NCBI RefSeq assembly: GCF_016307205.1
Contig: NZ_JAEIJD010000011.1
Span: forward strand, 27,766-91,765
Reading direction: 5' to 3'
Source: Pontibaca salina
Lineage (GTDB): Bacteria > Pseudomonadota > Alphaproteobacteria > Rhodobacterales > Rhodobacteraceae
DNA: 64,000 bases
In this document: positions 32,862-41,740 of the stretch, in pieces
Layout: every line of letters begins with the position of its first letter
Position numbering within the stretch: position 1 is the stretch's first letter
Notes under the pieces: generated by a model
Told to the model about the DNA's origin: nothing
The model's database searches: none
What the model saw: only the letters and a program-made list of their open reading frames with translations
Program-made: the position numbers and the translations under genes

Positions 32862-34745
32862 TTATGAGGTTTTGCGCCCGGCCCTGACCGGCGGGTCGGA
32901 GGGCGCCGGTTCCACCCAATGCGCCAGCACGACCCGCGCCGCCGCAACGTCGCTTGCGGCCAGGGCCGCGCGCAAGCCCCGCAGCACCGCCGCGACCTCG
33001 AGTTCCGACAGCTGCGCCTCGCGGGCGCAAAAGATCTTCTGATAGGGGGTCGGGATCAGCGCGCCGCTGAGCGACAGCTCCTCTTGCAGTTTCTCGCCGG
33101 GGCGCAGGCCGGTGATCGTGATCTCGATATCGCCCTCGGGATGGGCCGCGTCGCGCACGCTATATCCGGCGCTTTCGATGACCTGTCGGGCCAGTTTCAG
33201 AATTGGCACCGGCGGGCCCATGTCCAGCACAAAGGTCTCGCCGCCGCGCGCCCCGGCCCCGGCCTTCAGCACCAGTTGCACCGCTTCGCGGATGGTCATG
33301 AAATAGCGCGTGACCCGGGGATCGGTGACGGTGACCGGCCCGCCGCGGCGGACCTGTTCCTGAAACAGCGGCACCACCGACCCAGATGAGCCCAGCACAT
33401 TGCCGAAACGCACCATGGCAAACACTGTCCTGTCATGGCGCGTGGCCAGATCCTGCACCACCAGTTCCGCCAGCCGCTTGCTCGCCCCCATCACATTGGC
33501 CGGGCGCACCGCCTTGTCCGAGGAGATCAGGATGAAGCGCTCGACCCCTGCTCTGGCGGCCGCACGCCCCAGAATCTGGGTGCCAAAGACATTATTGGCC
33601 AGCCCGCTCAGCGGATTGGCCTCAATCAGCGGCACGTGTTTATAGGCCGCCGCGTGCACCACCACCTGCACCCCTTCCTTGGCCAGCACCCGGCGCACAT
33701 GGCGCAGGTCGGTGACCGAGCCCAGCACCGGCACCAGTTCGATGGCGCTATCCTCGAGCAACTGGCCCAATTCGCGGTGCACGGTATAGAGCGCCAATTC
33801 GCTCAGTTCGAACAGGACCAGCCGGGAGGGGCGGCAGTTCAGTATCTGGCGGCACAGTTCCGCCCCGATCGAGCCGCCCGCGCCCGAAACCAGCACCACC
33901 CGCCCGGCATAGGCGGCCGCCCCCTTGCCCAGCCGATTGTCGCGGGCCGCGCGGCCCAGGAAATGCTGCGGTGCCACCGGGACCAGCTTGTCCACCAGCG
34001 CCTCTTCGCCGATCAGCTGGGCAAAACTGGGCAGGGTCTGCACCTCCAGCCCCAGTTGCTGCAGCCGGCGGGCGATCTGCGCCTGTTTCGGCTGGCGCAG
34101 CGATGGCATCGCCAGCAGGATCCGCCGCACATCGCGGGCCTGGGCCTGCTGTGCCAGCCGGGCCGGGGGATAGACCGGCAGGCCCGCCACCAGCACCCCC
34201 TGCAGCAAGATGTTGTCATCGATAAAGGCAACCGGATCGATGGTTTTATCGGTTTTCAATCCCAGAGCCAATTGCCGCCCGGTGGTGCCAGCGCCATAGA
34301 TCATCACCCGCCGGCGCGGCCCGGCCCGCCGATAGAGCCCCAGCACCACCTGCAACAGGATGGCGCGCAACCCCATCATGAACAGGAAATACCCAAGCGC
34401 GAAGACCAGATAGAAGCCGGGCGGCAAGCCCAGCCCGGCCAGCCAGAACAGGCCGGCCAGCCCCGCCCCCGCCCCCGCCGCCAGCATTGCGGCGCGTGCC
34501 ACCGCCCGCCCCTCGAACGCCTTGAGCTGGACCATCGGCAGGCCCAGCCCCAGTGCCAGCGCCGCCACCAGCCCCAACAGCCAGGGCAGCACCGGCAAGG
34601 TCTGTTCCAGCAGTTCCAGGGCCGGACCCGGCAGGTGTTGTACCCAAAACGTGAACAACAGCGCCAGCGGCACAAGACACAGATCGATGGTCAGGAAGAT
34701 CAATGTCTTCTGCGCGCGGGTCAGCGCTGTGATCAGGGTCAGCAT
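32862..34745 (-). CDS. CapD/FlaA1-like membrane nucleotide-sugar dehydratase
   Basis: This 627-aa protein has four N-terminal membrane helices (residues about 10-145), a first Rossmann-like region (MIYGAGTTGRQLALGL, about 155-170), and a catalytic extended SDR domain starting RVVLVSGAGGSIGAELCRQI (about 285). The Met-x3-Lys active pair typical of this family replaces Tyr-x3-Lys (ANVMGASKRLAELVV), and HAAAYKHVPLIEANP is diagnostic. It forms UDP-4-keto-6-deoxy-HexNAc or related sugars at the inner membrane. Last gene of the epimerase-sugar transferase-dehydratase group, 107 nt downstream. It probably supplies the first sugar of the repeat unit. Confidence 0.93.
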   Translation of the reverse strand: MLTLITALTRAQKTLIFLTIDLCLVPLALLFTFWVQHLPGPALELLEQTLPVLPWLLGLVAALALGLGLPMVQLKAFEGRAVARAAMLAAGAGAGLAGLFWLAGLGLPPGFYLVFALGYFLFMMGLRAILLQVVLGLYRRAGPRRRVMIYGAGTTGRQLALGLKTDKTIDPVAFIDDNILLQGVLVAGLPVYPPARLAQQAQARDVRRILLAMPSLRQPKQAQIARRLQQLGLEVQTLPSFAQLIGEEALVDKLVPVAPQHFLGRAARDNRLGKGAAAYAGRVVLVSGAGGSIGAELCRQILNCRPSRLVLFELSELALYTVHRELGQLLEDSAIELVPVLGSVTDLRHVRRVLAKEGVQVVVHAAAYKHVPLIEANPLSGLANNVFGTQILGRAAARAGVERFILISSDKAVRPANVMGASKRLAELVVQDLATRHDRTVFAMVRFGNVLGSSGSVVPLFQEQVRRGGPVTVTDPRVTRYFMTIREAVQLVLKAGAGARGGETFVLDMGPPVPILKLARQVIESAGYSVRDAAHPEGDIEITITGLRPGEKLQEELSLSGALIPTPYQKIFCAREAQLSELEVAAVLRGLRAALAASDVAAARVVLAHWVEPAPSDPPVRAGRKTS

Positions 34746-34852
34746 TCAGCTTACTGCTCCGTCACAGACACACGGCGCCCCCTGCAGGCTCAGATGCCGC
34801 GCTGCCATCAGGCCGCGCAATCTTCCGGCCCCTGCGGCGCGCGATAAATCTC

Positions 34853-35467
34853 TCATGGCCGGCGCCGCAGCAGGGTGGCGGCCGTGCCCAGCAGCAGCGC
34901 CAGATCGAAACACAGGCTTTGGTGGCGCTGATAGATCAGATCCAGCCGGGCCTTGCGCGGCACGCAGTTGCGCCCATAGACCGCATCGGTCTCCGCCGCC
35001 GTGGTGCAGCGCGCCAACAGCCATGCTTCGTGTCGGTGATAGACCAGCGTGGCCAGCCCAGTGACGCCGGGGCGGCTTTGCAGCACCCTTGCGTAAAGCG
35101 CGGGGTGGCGCTCGACATATTGGCGCAAGGGCGGGCGCGGGCCGACAAAGCTCAGATCGCCCCTGAGGATGTTCCACAGTTGCGGCAACTCATCCAGCCG
35201 GCGGGCGCGCAGCCAGCGCCCGGTCGGGGTGATCCGCGCCGCCTTGTCGCCGCCCGACACGCCGCAATCCGCCTTCACCACCGTCATGGTGCGCAGCTTC
35301 CACAACCAAAACGGCCGCCCGACCCCTTGCATCCGCTCGGCCACGTGAAACAGCGGCCGGCCCTGCCGCAGCGCCAGCCAGACCAGCAGCCCCGCCAGCA
35401 GCGGCATCAGGATCACCGCCAGAACACTGGCCAGGACCAGATCGAGCAGACGTTTGCGCCCGCTCAT
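34853..35467 (-). CDS. Undecaprenyl-phosphate sugar phosphotransferase (bacterial sugar transferase)
   Basis: This 204-aa monotopic phosphoglycosyl transferase (PglC/WcaJ catalytic core) has the N-terminal reentrant hydrophobic segment (LLDLVLASVLAVILMPLLAGL), the WKLRTM motif and the catalytic region RRLDELPQLWNILRGDLSFVGPRPPL. It is the short form without the N-terminal CoA-binding-like domain. It moves a sugar-1-phosphate to undecaprenyl phosphate, starting polysaccharide or glycoprotein repeat assembly. Start at 35467 overlaps the preceding epimerase stop by 4 nt (ATGA), so translation is coupled. The C-terminal 50 residues include a second hydrophobic segment, somewhat unusual for this short class. 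Confidence 0.92.
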   Translation of the reverse strand: MSGRKRLLDLVLASVLAVILMPLLAGLLVWLALRQGRPLFHVAERMQGVGRPFWLWKLRTMTVVKADCGVSGGDKAARITPTGRWLRARRLDELPQLWNILRGDLSFVGPRPPLRQYVERHPALYARVLQSRPGVTGLATLVYHRHEAWLLARCTTAAETDAVYGRNCVPRKARLDLIYQRHQSLCFDLALLLGTAATLLRRRP

Positions 35468-36297
35468 GGCGCGCCGCCCTGCCACTCGGCCACCAGGGTT
35501 GCGGCCTGCCCGGCCGCCGGCGGCAGATCGACCAACCGGGCCAGGCGCGCGGTGGCCAGTTCCACACGCGCAATCGCGTCCTGGGGCGCCGGGCGCGGCT
35601 GCCAACCCAGCCCCGCTTGATCCAGCAACGCGCCCATCTCGACGCTACCGGGGGCGGCAATGTTCAGCACCGCGGGCAGGTTCTGCGCCCCGCTCAGGGC
35701 GCGCAACACCCGCGCCAGTGTCACCGGGCCGATATAGCTGCGCCGCGGTGTGCACCCATTCGGAAAACGATCCAGGGCGAACCCCGGCTGCCAACCGCCA
35801 AGGGTGGCATCGGCCCCGGCGACATTGCCGATCCGCAAGCTGCACAGCGCCACCCCCCGCACCGCCGCAATATTCCGCGCGCGCGCTTCCATCGCTTGCT
35901 TGGCGATGCCATAGGGGCTGACCGGCGCCAGGGGGGTGGCCTCGTCCAGCAGACCGGAACGGTTGCCATAGACCGAAGCCGATGAGACCAGCAGCACCCG
36001 CGCCCCGACCGCCGCCGCCGCGTGCCCCGCCGCCAGCGCCAGCGCCGCATTGGCGCCCAGATCGCCGCCACGGGCGGCGCGCGCCGGCGTGACCCCGGCC
36101 AAACAGAGGATCGTGCCGCAGCCTTCTGCGGCGCGGGCGACAGAGGCCGCGTCCAGCGGATCCGCCCGCACCCAGCCCGGCGCGGGTGGCGCGGAGCGGG
36201 TCTGCCAACGCATCGGCGGTCCCGCGCCCTGTTCGCGGCGCAGCAGCCCCCCGATCCGCCCGGTCGCGCCTAGAACAAGCGTGCGCGCATTCCCCAC
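35464..36297 (-). CDS. NAD-dependent epimerase/dehydratase (extended SDR)
   Basis: This 277-aa protein has TLVLGATGRIGGLLRR for NAD binding and the Tyr-x3-Lys pair in VSPYGIAKQAMEARARN, with Ser at SSASVYGNRS. It lacks the Gly-rich arm of classical GalE and is short (277 aa), as in reductase-type members. It is 4 nt overlapped with the sugar transferase downstream and preceded by a 139-nt gap that probably holds the promoter. It probably reduces or epimerises the sugar used by the downstream transferase; the substrate cannot be named. Confidence 0.85.
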   Translation of the reverse strand: MGNARTLVLGATGRIGGLLRREQGAGPPMRWQTRSAPPAPGWVRADPLDAASVARAAEGCGTILCLAGVTPARAARGGDLGANAALALAAGHAAAAVGARVLLVSSASVYGNRSGLLDEATPLAPVSPYGIAKQAMEARARNIAAVRGVALCSLRIGNVAGADATLGGWQPGFALDRFPNGCTPRRSYIGPVTLARVLRALSGAQNLPAVLNIAAPGSVEMGALLDQAGLGWQPRPAPQDAIARVELATARLARLVDLPPAAGQAATLVAEWQGGAP

Positions 36298-36436
36298 CAG
36301 AAACTCCCGCTATGGTTGAGTCGCTCTGCCCACCAATAGCGTGGCCACGGCAAGAAGGGAAATGGTTTCAGCCCGGTGGCACCAGCTTCAGGGCGTCATC
36401 GGGTCTCTGCCGGGAGCCGGCGGCGCGGCGTCCGGC

Positions 36437-36904
36437 TTATTTGGCGTCCTGACGCGCCCGCCAGTCCCGGTACAGCGCGGCAATACGCGCGCCGTTGGCC
36501 TGCTGCTCGATCGCCAGGCTCTGCTGTGCCAGCGGGCGGGAAAATTCGTCATAGATACGCTGCGAGGACAGCTCGAACGGCGCCGCCTCTGCATTCGATC
36601 CGGCAAAGACCACCCGCCCCAGACCGGCGGCATAACAGGCGCTCAGACACATCGGACAGGGTTGGCCGCTGGCATAGATGGTCGCCCCGCGCACGGCCGC
36701 GGCGCCATGGCTGCGACAGGCGCGCTGGATCGCCACCAGTTCCGCATGGGCGGTGGGGTCGCCGCTCAGATGGGCCTCGTTCACCGCGCGCTCCAGCACC
36801 TGGCCGCCCTGCACCAGCACCGCACCAAACGGGCTGCCGCCCTCGGCGACATTGCGTTCCGCCAGCGCGATCGCCGCGGCCATGTGGTCCTGATCCTGTG
36901 CCAT
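36437..36904 (-). CDS. Nucleoside/nucleobase deaminase (CMP/dCMP-type zinc fold)
   Basis: This 155-aa cytidine-deaminase-superfamily protein has the zinc site HAE (DPTAHAELVAI, residues about 52-54) and PCPMC (ASGQPCPMCLSACYAAG, about 82-86). These motifs and the small size fit the guanine deaminase/tRNA-adenosine deaminase-like branch. It lies 12 nt downstream of rfbA on the same strand and is probably the last gene of the rml operon, an unexpected partner. It may deaminate guanine or a modified base. A tRNA role is less likely for a plasmid-borne copy, but cannot be excluded. Confidence 0.85.
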   Translation of the reverse strand: MAQDQDHMAAAIALAERNVAEGGSPFGAVLVQGGQVLERAVNEAHLSGDPTAHAELVAIQRACRSHGAAAVRGATIYASGQPCPMCLSACYAAGLGRVVFAGSNAEAAPFELSSQRIYDEFSRPLAQQSLAIEQQANGARIAALYRDWRARQDAK

Positions 36905-36916
36905 GATTTCTCTCCT

Positions 36917-37783
36917 TCACTCCAGCAATCCCGCCAGATAAGCGCCATAGCCGTTCTTGGCGAACAGATCGGCGCGGGCGGCCAGATCGGCGGCGCTGAT
37001 CCAGCCCTTGCCATAGGCGATCTCCTCGGGGCAGCCGGTCTGCAAGCCCTGCCGCTCACCCAGGGTGCGCACGAAATTGCCCGCATCCAGCAGGCTGGCA
37101 TGGGTGCCGGTATCCAGCCAGGCATAGCCCCGCCCCATCTTCTGCACCTGCAACTGGCCCTCGGCCAGATACATCTCCAGCAGCGAGGTGATCTCGACCT
37201 CGCCGCGCGCCGAAGGGGTGACGCGGCGGGCGCGCTCGGGCGCCGTGCCGTCCAGAAAATACAACCCCGTCACCGCATAGTTCGATGGCGGCACCTGCGG
37301 CTTCTCGATGATGGCGCGCACCGAGCCGTCGCGCGCGAAATCGACCACCCCATAGCGCTGGGGATCGGCCACATGATAGCCAAAGACCGTGCCGCCGGTT
37401 TCCGACACCGCCGCCATCCGCTCGGGCAGACCATGACCGAAAAAGATATTATCGCCCAGGATCATCGCGCTGGCGGCGCCGTCCAGGAAGTCTTCGGCCA
37501 GAACATAGGCCTGCGCCAGCCCGTCGGGACTGGGTTGCGCGACATAGGTCAGCGCGACGCCCCATTGGCGGCCATCGCCCAGCGTGCGCCGGAACTGGTC
37601 TTGATCCTGCGGCGTGGTGATGATGCAGATCTCGCGGATCCCGGCCAGCATCAGCACCGAGAGCGGGTAATAGATCATCGGTTTGTCATAGATCGGCAGC
37701 AGCTGCTTGCTCAGCCCCATGGTGATCGGATAGAGCCGCGTGCCGCTGCCCCCGGCCAGAATGATCCCCTTGCGATCGCTCAT
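36917..37783 (-). CDS. rfbA: Glucose-1-phosphate thymidylyltransferase
   Basis: This 288-aa enzyme (RmlA) makes dTDP-glucose from glucose-1-phosphate and dTTP. The nucleotidyltransferase signature GIILAGGSGTRLYPITMGLS, KQLLPIYDKPMIYYPLSVLM and ILGDNIFFGHGL are intact, as are DFARDGSVRAIIEKP and WLDTGTHASLLDAG. Length is normal (about 290). It overlaps the upstream rfbD stop by 4 nt. First enzyme of dTDP-L-rhamnose synthesis, feeding RfbB, RfbC and RfbD encoded upstream on the same strand. GAG-rich sequence precedes the start within rfbD. Confidence 0.97.
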   Translation of the reverse strand: MSDRKGIILAGGSGTRLYPITMGLSKQLLPIYDKPMIYYPLSVLMLAGIREICIITTPQDQDQFRRTLGDGRQWGVALTYVAQPSPDGLAQAYVLAEDFLDGAASAMILGDNIFFGHGLPERMAAVSETGGTVFGYHVADPQRYGVVDFARDGSVRAIIEKPQVPPSNYAVTGLYFLDGTAPERARRVTPSARGEVEITSLLEMYLAEGQLQVQKMGRGYAWLDTGTHASLLDAGNFVRTLGERQGLQTGCPEEIAYGKGWISAADLAARADLFAKNGYGAYLAGLLE

Positions 37784-38631
37784 GTCGTCACCCCCAGATC
37801 GCCTAAGATTTCATTCATGCCCTTGCGCCAATCCGGGCGTGAAATGCCAAACGTCGCCGCGAGTGCGGTGCAGTCCAGCCGCGAATTCAGCGGTCGCGCC
37901 GCCGGGGTCGGATATTGTGCGGTCGGGATATCCTCGACCCGGCAGTCGATCCCCGCGGCCTCGAAAATCACCCGCGCGAAATCGGCCCAGCTGACATCCG
38001 GGGCGCCGGCAAAATGATAGATCCCGGCCTTGCGCGGGTCCGCCTGCAAGCCGCGCACCACGGTCAGACAGGCCGCGGCCAGATCCCGCGCCGGGGTCGG
38101 GCCACCGATCTGGTCGGCCACGATGCGCAAGCCCCCCTGCCCGGTGCCAAGGCGCAACATGGTTTTCAGGAAATTGCTGCCATGGGCCGACACCACCCAA
38201 GAGGTGCGCAACACCGCCCAGGCCCCCCCCGCCTGCGCGATGGCCTTCTCGCCCGCCAGCTTGGAGCGCCCATAGGCGCCCAGCGGCGCCGGCGCATCGC
38301 CCGGTTTCCACGGCACCTGGCCGGTGCCGTCAAACACGTAATCGCTGGAGATTGACAGGAAGGGAATCCCAAGGCCGGCACATTCCGCCGCCATTGCGCC
38401 GGGGGCATCGGCGTTGATGGTGGTGGCCAGCGCCGCCTCCGCCTCGGCCCGGTCCACGGCGGTATAGGCGGCGGCATTGATCACCGCCGCTGGCCGCTGC
38501 GCCCGGATCGCCGCCCGACAGCCCGCCGGATCGCTGAGATCCGCCCCGGCCCGGTCAAGGCAAAGCACCTCGCGCGCCCGGGCCAGTTCGCGCGCCAATT
38601 GTCCGCTTTGGCCAAAAACCAAGATCGTCAT
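37780..38631 (-). CDS. rfbD: dTDP-4-dehydrorhamnose reductase
   Basis: This 283-aa RmlD protein performs the last step of dTDP-L-rhamnose synthesis, using NAD(P)H. It has the N-terminal ILVFGQSGQLAREL motif, ISSDYVFDG (DYVFDG is diagnostic for RmlD), the Tyr-x3-Lys pair in GAYGRSKLAGE and the substrate-loop RTSWVVSAHGSNF. ATG 38631 is preceded by GGGGCGGGAT. The gene ends overlapping rfbA by 4 nt. A 118-nt gap with two inverted copies of a repeat separates it from rfbB upstream, which may partially uncouple expression. Confidence 0.96.
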   Translation of the reverse strand: MTILVFGQSGQLARELARAREVLCLDRAGADLSDPAGCRAAIRAQRPAAVINAAAYTAVDRAEAEAALATTINADAPGAMAAECAGLGIPFLSISSDYVFDGTGQVPWKPGDAPAPLGAYGRSKLAGEKAIAQAGGAWAVLRTSWVVSAHGSNFLKTMLRLGTGQGGLRIVADQIGGPTPARDLAAACLTVVRGLQADPRKAGIYHFAGAPDVSWADFARVIFEAAGIDCRVEDIPTAQYPTPAARPLNSRLDCTALAATFGISRPDWRKGMNEILGDLGVTT

Positions 38632-38646
38632 ATCCCGCCCCTTTGC

Positions 38647-38678
38647 TTCTTCTTGCATGAAATATCCCCGCCGGAGGC
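38647..38678 (+). repeat. Rhodobacterales-type intergenic repeat, copy 1
   Basis: TTCTTCTTGC followed by a short variable part and AAATATCCCCGCCGGAGGC. The same unit recurs at 44291-44323. Its reverse complement (CCTCCGGCGGGGATATTT) is a motif I recall as common downstream of genes in Rhodobacterales. Confidence 0.7.
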
Positions 38679-38714
38679 TCGGTTTGCCAAGGAAAACAGA
38701 TGTCTGCATCTGTC

Positions 38715-38741
38715 GGATGGGTATTTTCGACCAGAAAGAAG
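38715..38741 (-). repeat. Rhodobacterales-type intergenic repeat, diverged inverted copy
   Basis: GGATGGGTATTTTCGACCAG followed by AAAGAAG is a diverged, oppositely oriented copy of the unit at 38647-38678. The pair could fold into a hairpin in the rfbB-rfbD gap. Confidence 0.5.
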
Positions 38742-38749
38742 CACCGGCG

Positions 38750-39790
38750 CTAGTCTCCGCTGCCCAGCCGTTCGCCCACCCCGTCGCGATTTTGCAACGC
38801 CCGCCACCAGGATTCGTTCTCCAGATACCACGCCACCGTCTGCGCCAATCCCTGGTCCAGCGTCACCGACGGGCGCCAGCCCAGTTCCTCGCGCACACGA
38901 GAAGGATCGATGGCATAGCGCGCGTCATGGCCGGGGCGGTCGCTGACAAAGCTGATCTGATCGCCATAAGGCGTCGCCTTGGGGCGCTGTTCATCGAGGA
39001 TCGCACAGATCCGGCGCACCAGATCGAGATTGCGCACCTCGTTCTCGCCACCGATATTATAAGAGCGCCCGAGCTGCCCCTTTGCCAGCACCGTCAGCAA
39101 CGCATCAGCGTGATCTTCGACATAGAGCCAGTCGCGCACATTCTCGCCGGCGCCATAGATCGGGATCGGCCGCCCGGCCAGCGCGTTCAGGATCACCACC
39201 GGGATCAGTTTCTCGGGAAAATGATAGGGGCCGTAATTGTTCGAGCAATTGCTCAGCAGCACCGGCAGCCCATAGGTCGCGCCCCAGGCCCGCACCAGAT
39301 GGTCGCTGGCCGCCTTGGAGGCGGAATAGGGGCTGCGCGGATCATAAGCGGTGTCTTCGGTGAACAGCCCCTCGGGCCCCAGCGAGCCGAACACCTCATC
39401 GGTCGAGACATGGAGAAAGCGGAACCCCTCGGGCCGCCCGGCCTTGGTCCAGAAGCCACGCGCCGCTTCCAGCAGCGTATAGGTGCCGGTGATATTGGTG
39501 TTGATAAATGCGCCGGGACCGTCGATCGAGCGGTCAACATGGGATTCGGCCGCCAGATGCAGCACCGCGTCGGGGCGATGGGTTGCGAAGGCCCGGTCCA
39601 TCGCCGCCCGGTCGCAGATATCCCCCTGTAGAAAGCTGTAATTGGGATCCGCGGCCACGCTGGCGACATTCTCCAGACAGGCGGCATAGGTCAGTGCATC
39701 GATATTCAGCACGCTATGGCCGCGCGCAACCGCAAGGCGCACCACCGCCGAACCGATAAAGCCGGCCCCGCCGGTCACGATCAGCCGCAT
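38750..39790 (-). CDS. rfbB: dTDP-glucose 4,6-dehydratase
   Basis: This 346-aa RmlB extended SDR converts dTDP-glucose to dTDP-4-keto-6-deoxyglucose. It has [20 protein letters not shown], the diagnostic [26 protein letters not shown] with catalytic Asp-Glu, and [15 protein letters not shown] with the Tyr-x3-Lys pair; [14 protein letters not shown] is also characteristic. Length is normal. Its start overlaps the upstream rfbC stop by 10 nt, so the two are coupled. Second enzyme of rhamnose synthesis. Confidence 0.97.
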   Translation of the reverse strand: MRLIVTGGAGFIGSAVVRLAVARGHSVLNIDALTYAACLENVASVAADPNYSFLQGDICDRAAMDRAFATHRPDAVLHLAAESHVDRSIDGPGAFINTNITGTYTLLEAARGFWTKAGRPEGFRFLHVSTDEVFGSLGPEGLFTEDTAYDPRSPYSASKAASDHLVRAWGATYGLPVLLSNCSNNYGPYHFPEKLIPVVILNALAGRPIPIYGAGENVRDWLYVEDHADALLTVLAKGQLGRSYNIGGENEVRNLDLVRRICAILDEQRPKATPYGDQISFVSDRPGHDARYAIDPSRVREELGWRPSVTLDQGLAQTVAWYLENESWWRALQNRDGVGERLGSGD

Positions 39791-40347
39791 GGCACACCGT
39801 CCCAGACAAACGGGCTGTCAAAGGCGTCCCAGGTCGGGGCTTGGGCGTCCTTTTCCGACAGCACCGGCGCGGCGCTGAGCCCCCACTCGATGCCGCAACT
39901 GTCCCAGCGCACCGCACCGTCGCAGTCGGGGGCGTAGAAATCGCTGCACTTATACAGGATCTCGGTATCCGGACGGCGGGTGACAAAGCCGTGCAGACAG
40001 CCCGCCGGGATCAGCATCTGCTTGCCATTCTCGGCGCTCAGCTCGACCCCGACCCAGCGCCCGTAACTGGGCGAGCCGCGGCGCGCATCCACCGCCACGT
40101 CAAACAGCGCCCCGCGACCGCAGCGCACCAGCTTGGCCTGGGCGTGGGGCGGGGATTGGTAATGCAGGCCTCGCACGGTGCCCACCGCCCTTGAGAGCGA
40201 CTGATTGTCCTGCACGAAGTCGAGATCGATCCCGGCCGCTTTCATAGCACGCGCATTCCAGGTCTCGCTGAAGAACCCGCGCGCATCGCCAAAGCGCGGC
40301 GGCGTCAGGATCAGCACCCCTGCCAGCGCCGTTTCTTCAATTTTCAT
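39781..40347 (-). CDS. rfbC: dTDP-4-dehydrorhamnose 3,5-epimerase
   Basis: This 188-aa RmlC cupin has [28 protein letters not shown] with the catalytic His, [18 protein letters not shown] with the catalytic Asp, and [21 protein letters not shown] with the conserved Tyr. Two tandem ATGs (40350 and 40347) follow GGGGAGGGG; the second gives better spacing. The start lies inside the 3' end of repA (11-nt overlap), making rfbC the first gene of the rhamnose operon and possibly translationally coupled to replication initiator synthesis. It overlaps rfbB by 10 nt downstream. Confidence 0.96.
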   Translation of the reverse strand: MKIEETALAGVLILTPPRFGDARGFFSETWNARAMKAAGIDLDFVQDNQSLSRAVGTVRGLHYQSPPHAQAKLVRCGRGALFDVAVDARRGSPSYGRWVGVELSAENGKQMLIPAGCLHGFVTRRPDTEILYKCSDFYAPDCDGAVRWDSCGIEWGLSAAPVLSEKDAQAPTWDAFDSPFVWDGVPCG

Positions 40348-41368
40348 CATGCCCCTCCCCGGCCCGTTTTTTGACCCAGCCGAGAAAGGCCGCCTCGGGG
40401 TGGCGCAGGCGCGGCGCGCCGCTGCGGGCCCAGACCCCGCGCCATTCCGCCGCCAGCGAATGCACATCGGCCCCCGGCATCAGTTTGCGCGCCGCCGCCA
40501 GCGCGTCCTCACCCAGCACCGGGGGCGGCACCTCGACCGCCGCGCCGCGCGCGCTAAAGCGGATCAGATCGCCCGGTTCCTCGGCCATCTCGTAATCCGG
40601 CAGATGGGCGGCGGCGATCATGTCGCGCAGCATTTTGCGAAATACCCGGCGCGGCGAGGCACTGCCAGATTTCTTCAGCAATGTGTCCACCGACACCCGC
40701 CAGCTTTCCTGCCGCCCGCAATGTTTGCGCGCCAGTTCATAGATCCGCCGTTCCAGCGGTTTGCGCAGGCGGAAATAATCGCGGCTCAGGGTCAGCACCG
40801 CCTTGCCCAGCACCGCGCGATACAGCCATTCCGACAAGGTCACCGCCACGCTGACCATGCGCCCGCCGCGCGAGCGGCGCACGATCTCCCAGGATTCGAT
40901 CAGACCAAAGCCGCTGGTCACCTCTTCTTCGCCAGTGACGATATTGGTGGTGATGCGGGTGCCCGCGAGCCGCTCGAACGACTCGCGCAGGCGGCGATAG
41001 GAATCGCCGCTGGTTTCGCGATTGGTCGCCACCAGCAGATCATGCGCCGTGAGGTAGAGCCGGCGCGAGGTCGCCCGCCCGGCATTGATCGCCGCCATCA
41101 GCTGGCTGATGCAGAAAATCAGGATGTCCTTGTCATGGATCGTCGCCAGTCCGCGCACGCTGGGGGTGACGGTGATGCTGACCCCGTTGTGCTCATAGGA
41201 CAGGATGCGCCGGTCGGGCCGGGTGCCCAACGAGAAGATGGGATGTTCCATACTGGCCATGTCATCTTTCGGGATCGCGTCAAACACATCGCAGAGAAAG
41301 AAATCTCCCTGGCGATGCCGGTCCGGTAAAAGTCTCCCCGCCTGTCTGGGGGTCGCTGCACTGCTCAT
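40337..41368 (-). CDS. repA: RepA/RPA-family plasmid replication initiator
   Basis: This 343-aa initiator shows the alphaproteobacterial RPA-type N-terminus: LLPDRHRQGDFFLCDVFDAIPKDDMASMEHPIFSLGTRPDRR. Winged-helix-like segments follow in the middle (LTAHDLLVATNRETSGDSYRRLRESFERLAG) and further along (LERRIYELARKHCG, RVSVDTLLKKSGS). ATG 41368 is chosen because the longer frame starts at TTG inside the iteron region. Three iterons lie upstream, and parAB is divergent on the other side, the standard layout of RepA replicons in Rhodobacteraceae. It binds the iterons and opens the origin. Its 3' end overlaps the rhamnose operon. Confidence 0.93.
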   Translation of the reverse strand: MSSAATPRQAGRLLPDRHRQGDFFLCDVFDAIPKDDMASMEHPIFSLGTRPDRRILSYEHNGVSITVTPSVRGLATIHDKDILIFCISQLMAAINAGRATSRRLYLTAHDLLVATNRETSGDSYRRLRESFERLAGTRITTNIVTGEEEVTSGFGLIESWEIVRRSRGGRMVSVAVTLSEWLYRAVLGKAVLTLSRDYFRLRKPLERRIYELARKHCGRQESWRVSVDTLLKKSGSASPRRVFRKMLRDMIAAAHLPDYEMAEEPGDLIRFSARGAAVEVPPPVLGEDALAAARKLMPGADVHSLAAEWRGVWARSGAPRLRHPEAAFLGWVKKRAGEGHDEN

Positions 41369-41437
41369 GGTCGCTATCCGACTCGTCTTCGTGGTTTCAA
41401 TGACACCCAGCCTAGAGTTGCCCACAGGCCGCGACAA

Positions 41438-41497
41438 CGGGGGTTCGGAATCATCCTATCGGGGGTTCAGAGTCAGTCTTTCGGGGGTTCAGAGTCA
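41438..41497. repeat. Three iterons of the RepA replication origin
   Basis: CGGGGGTTCGGAATCA (41438), CGGGGGTTCAGAGTCA (41460) and CGGGGGTTCAGAGTCA (41482) are 16-bp direct repeats starting exactly 22 bp apart, two helical turns. They lie 70 nt upstream of repA and are the likely RepA binding sites; the copy nearest repA has two changes. Confidence 0.88.
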
Positions 41498-41740
41498 CCT
41501 TGTTCAAAAAAATACTGAATTGCCGTTCTGTTTCAATACCTTATAAAGGTGGCAAAATCCCTTAACACTAAGTAACACATATATAACAGGGAAAATAATT
41601 CGCTACTGTCCCAAATATGCGATAATCAAAGCTGGTAAACGGCGGATTTACTGAGAAAATCACAGATGCCTGCCGGTTTTTCTTCCATGTGCTGCGTTTT
41701 GTGGTATCTTGATCGAAACACGGCATATCAGGCAGGAATC
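41498..41740. other. AT-rich opening region of the origin, repA-parA intergenic
   Basis: About 130 nt next to the iterons are strikingly AT-rich for this sequence (runs such as TTCAAAAAAATACTG, TAACACATATATAACAGGG and GGGAAAATAATTCGC), consistent with a DNA unwinding element and the parAB promoter. No DnaA box was verified. Confidence 0.7.
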
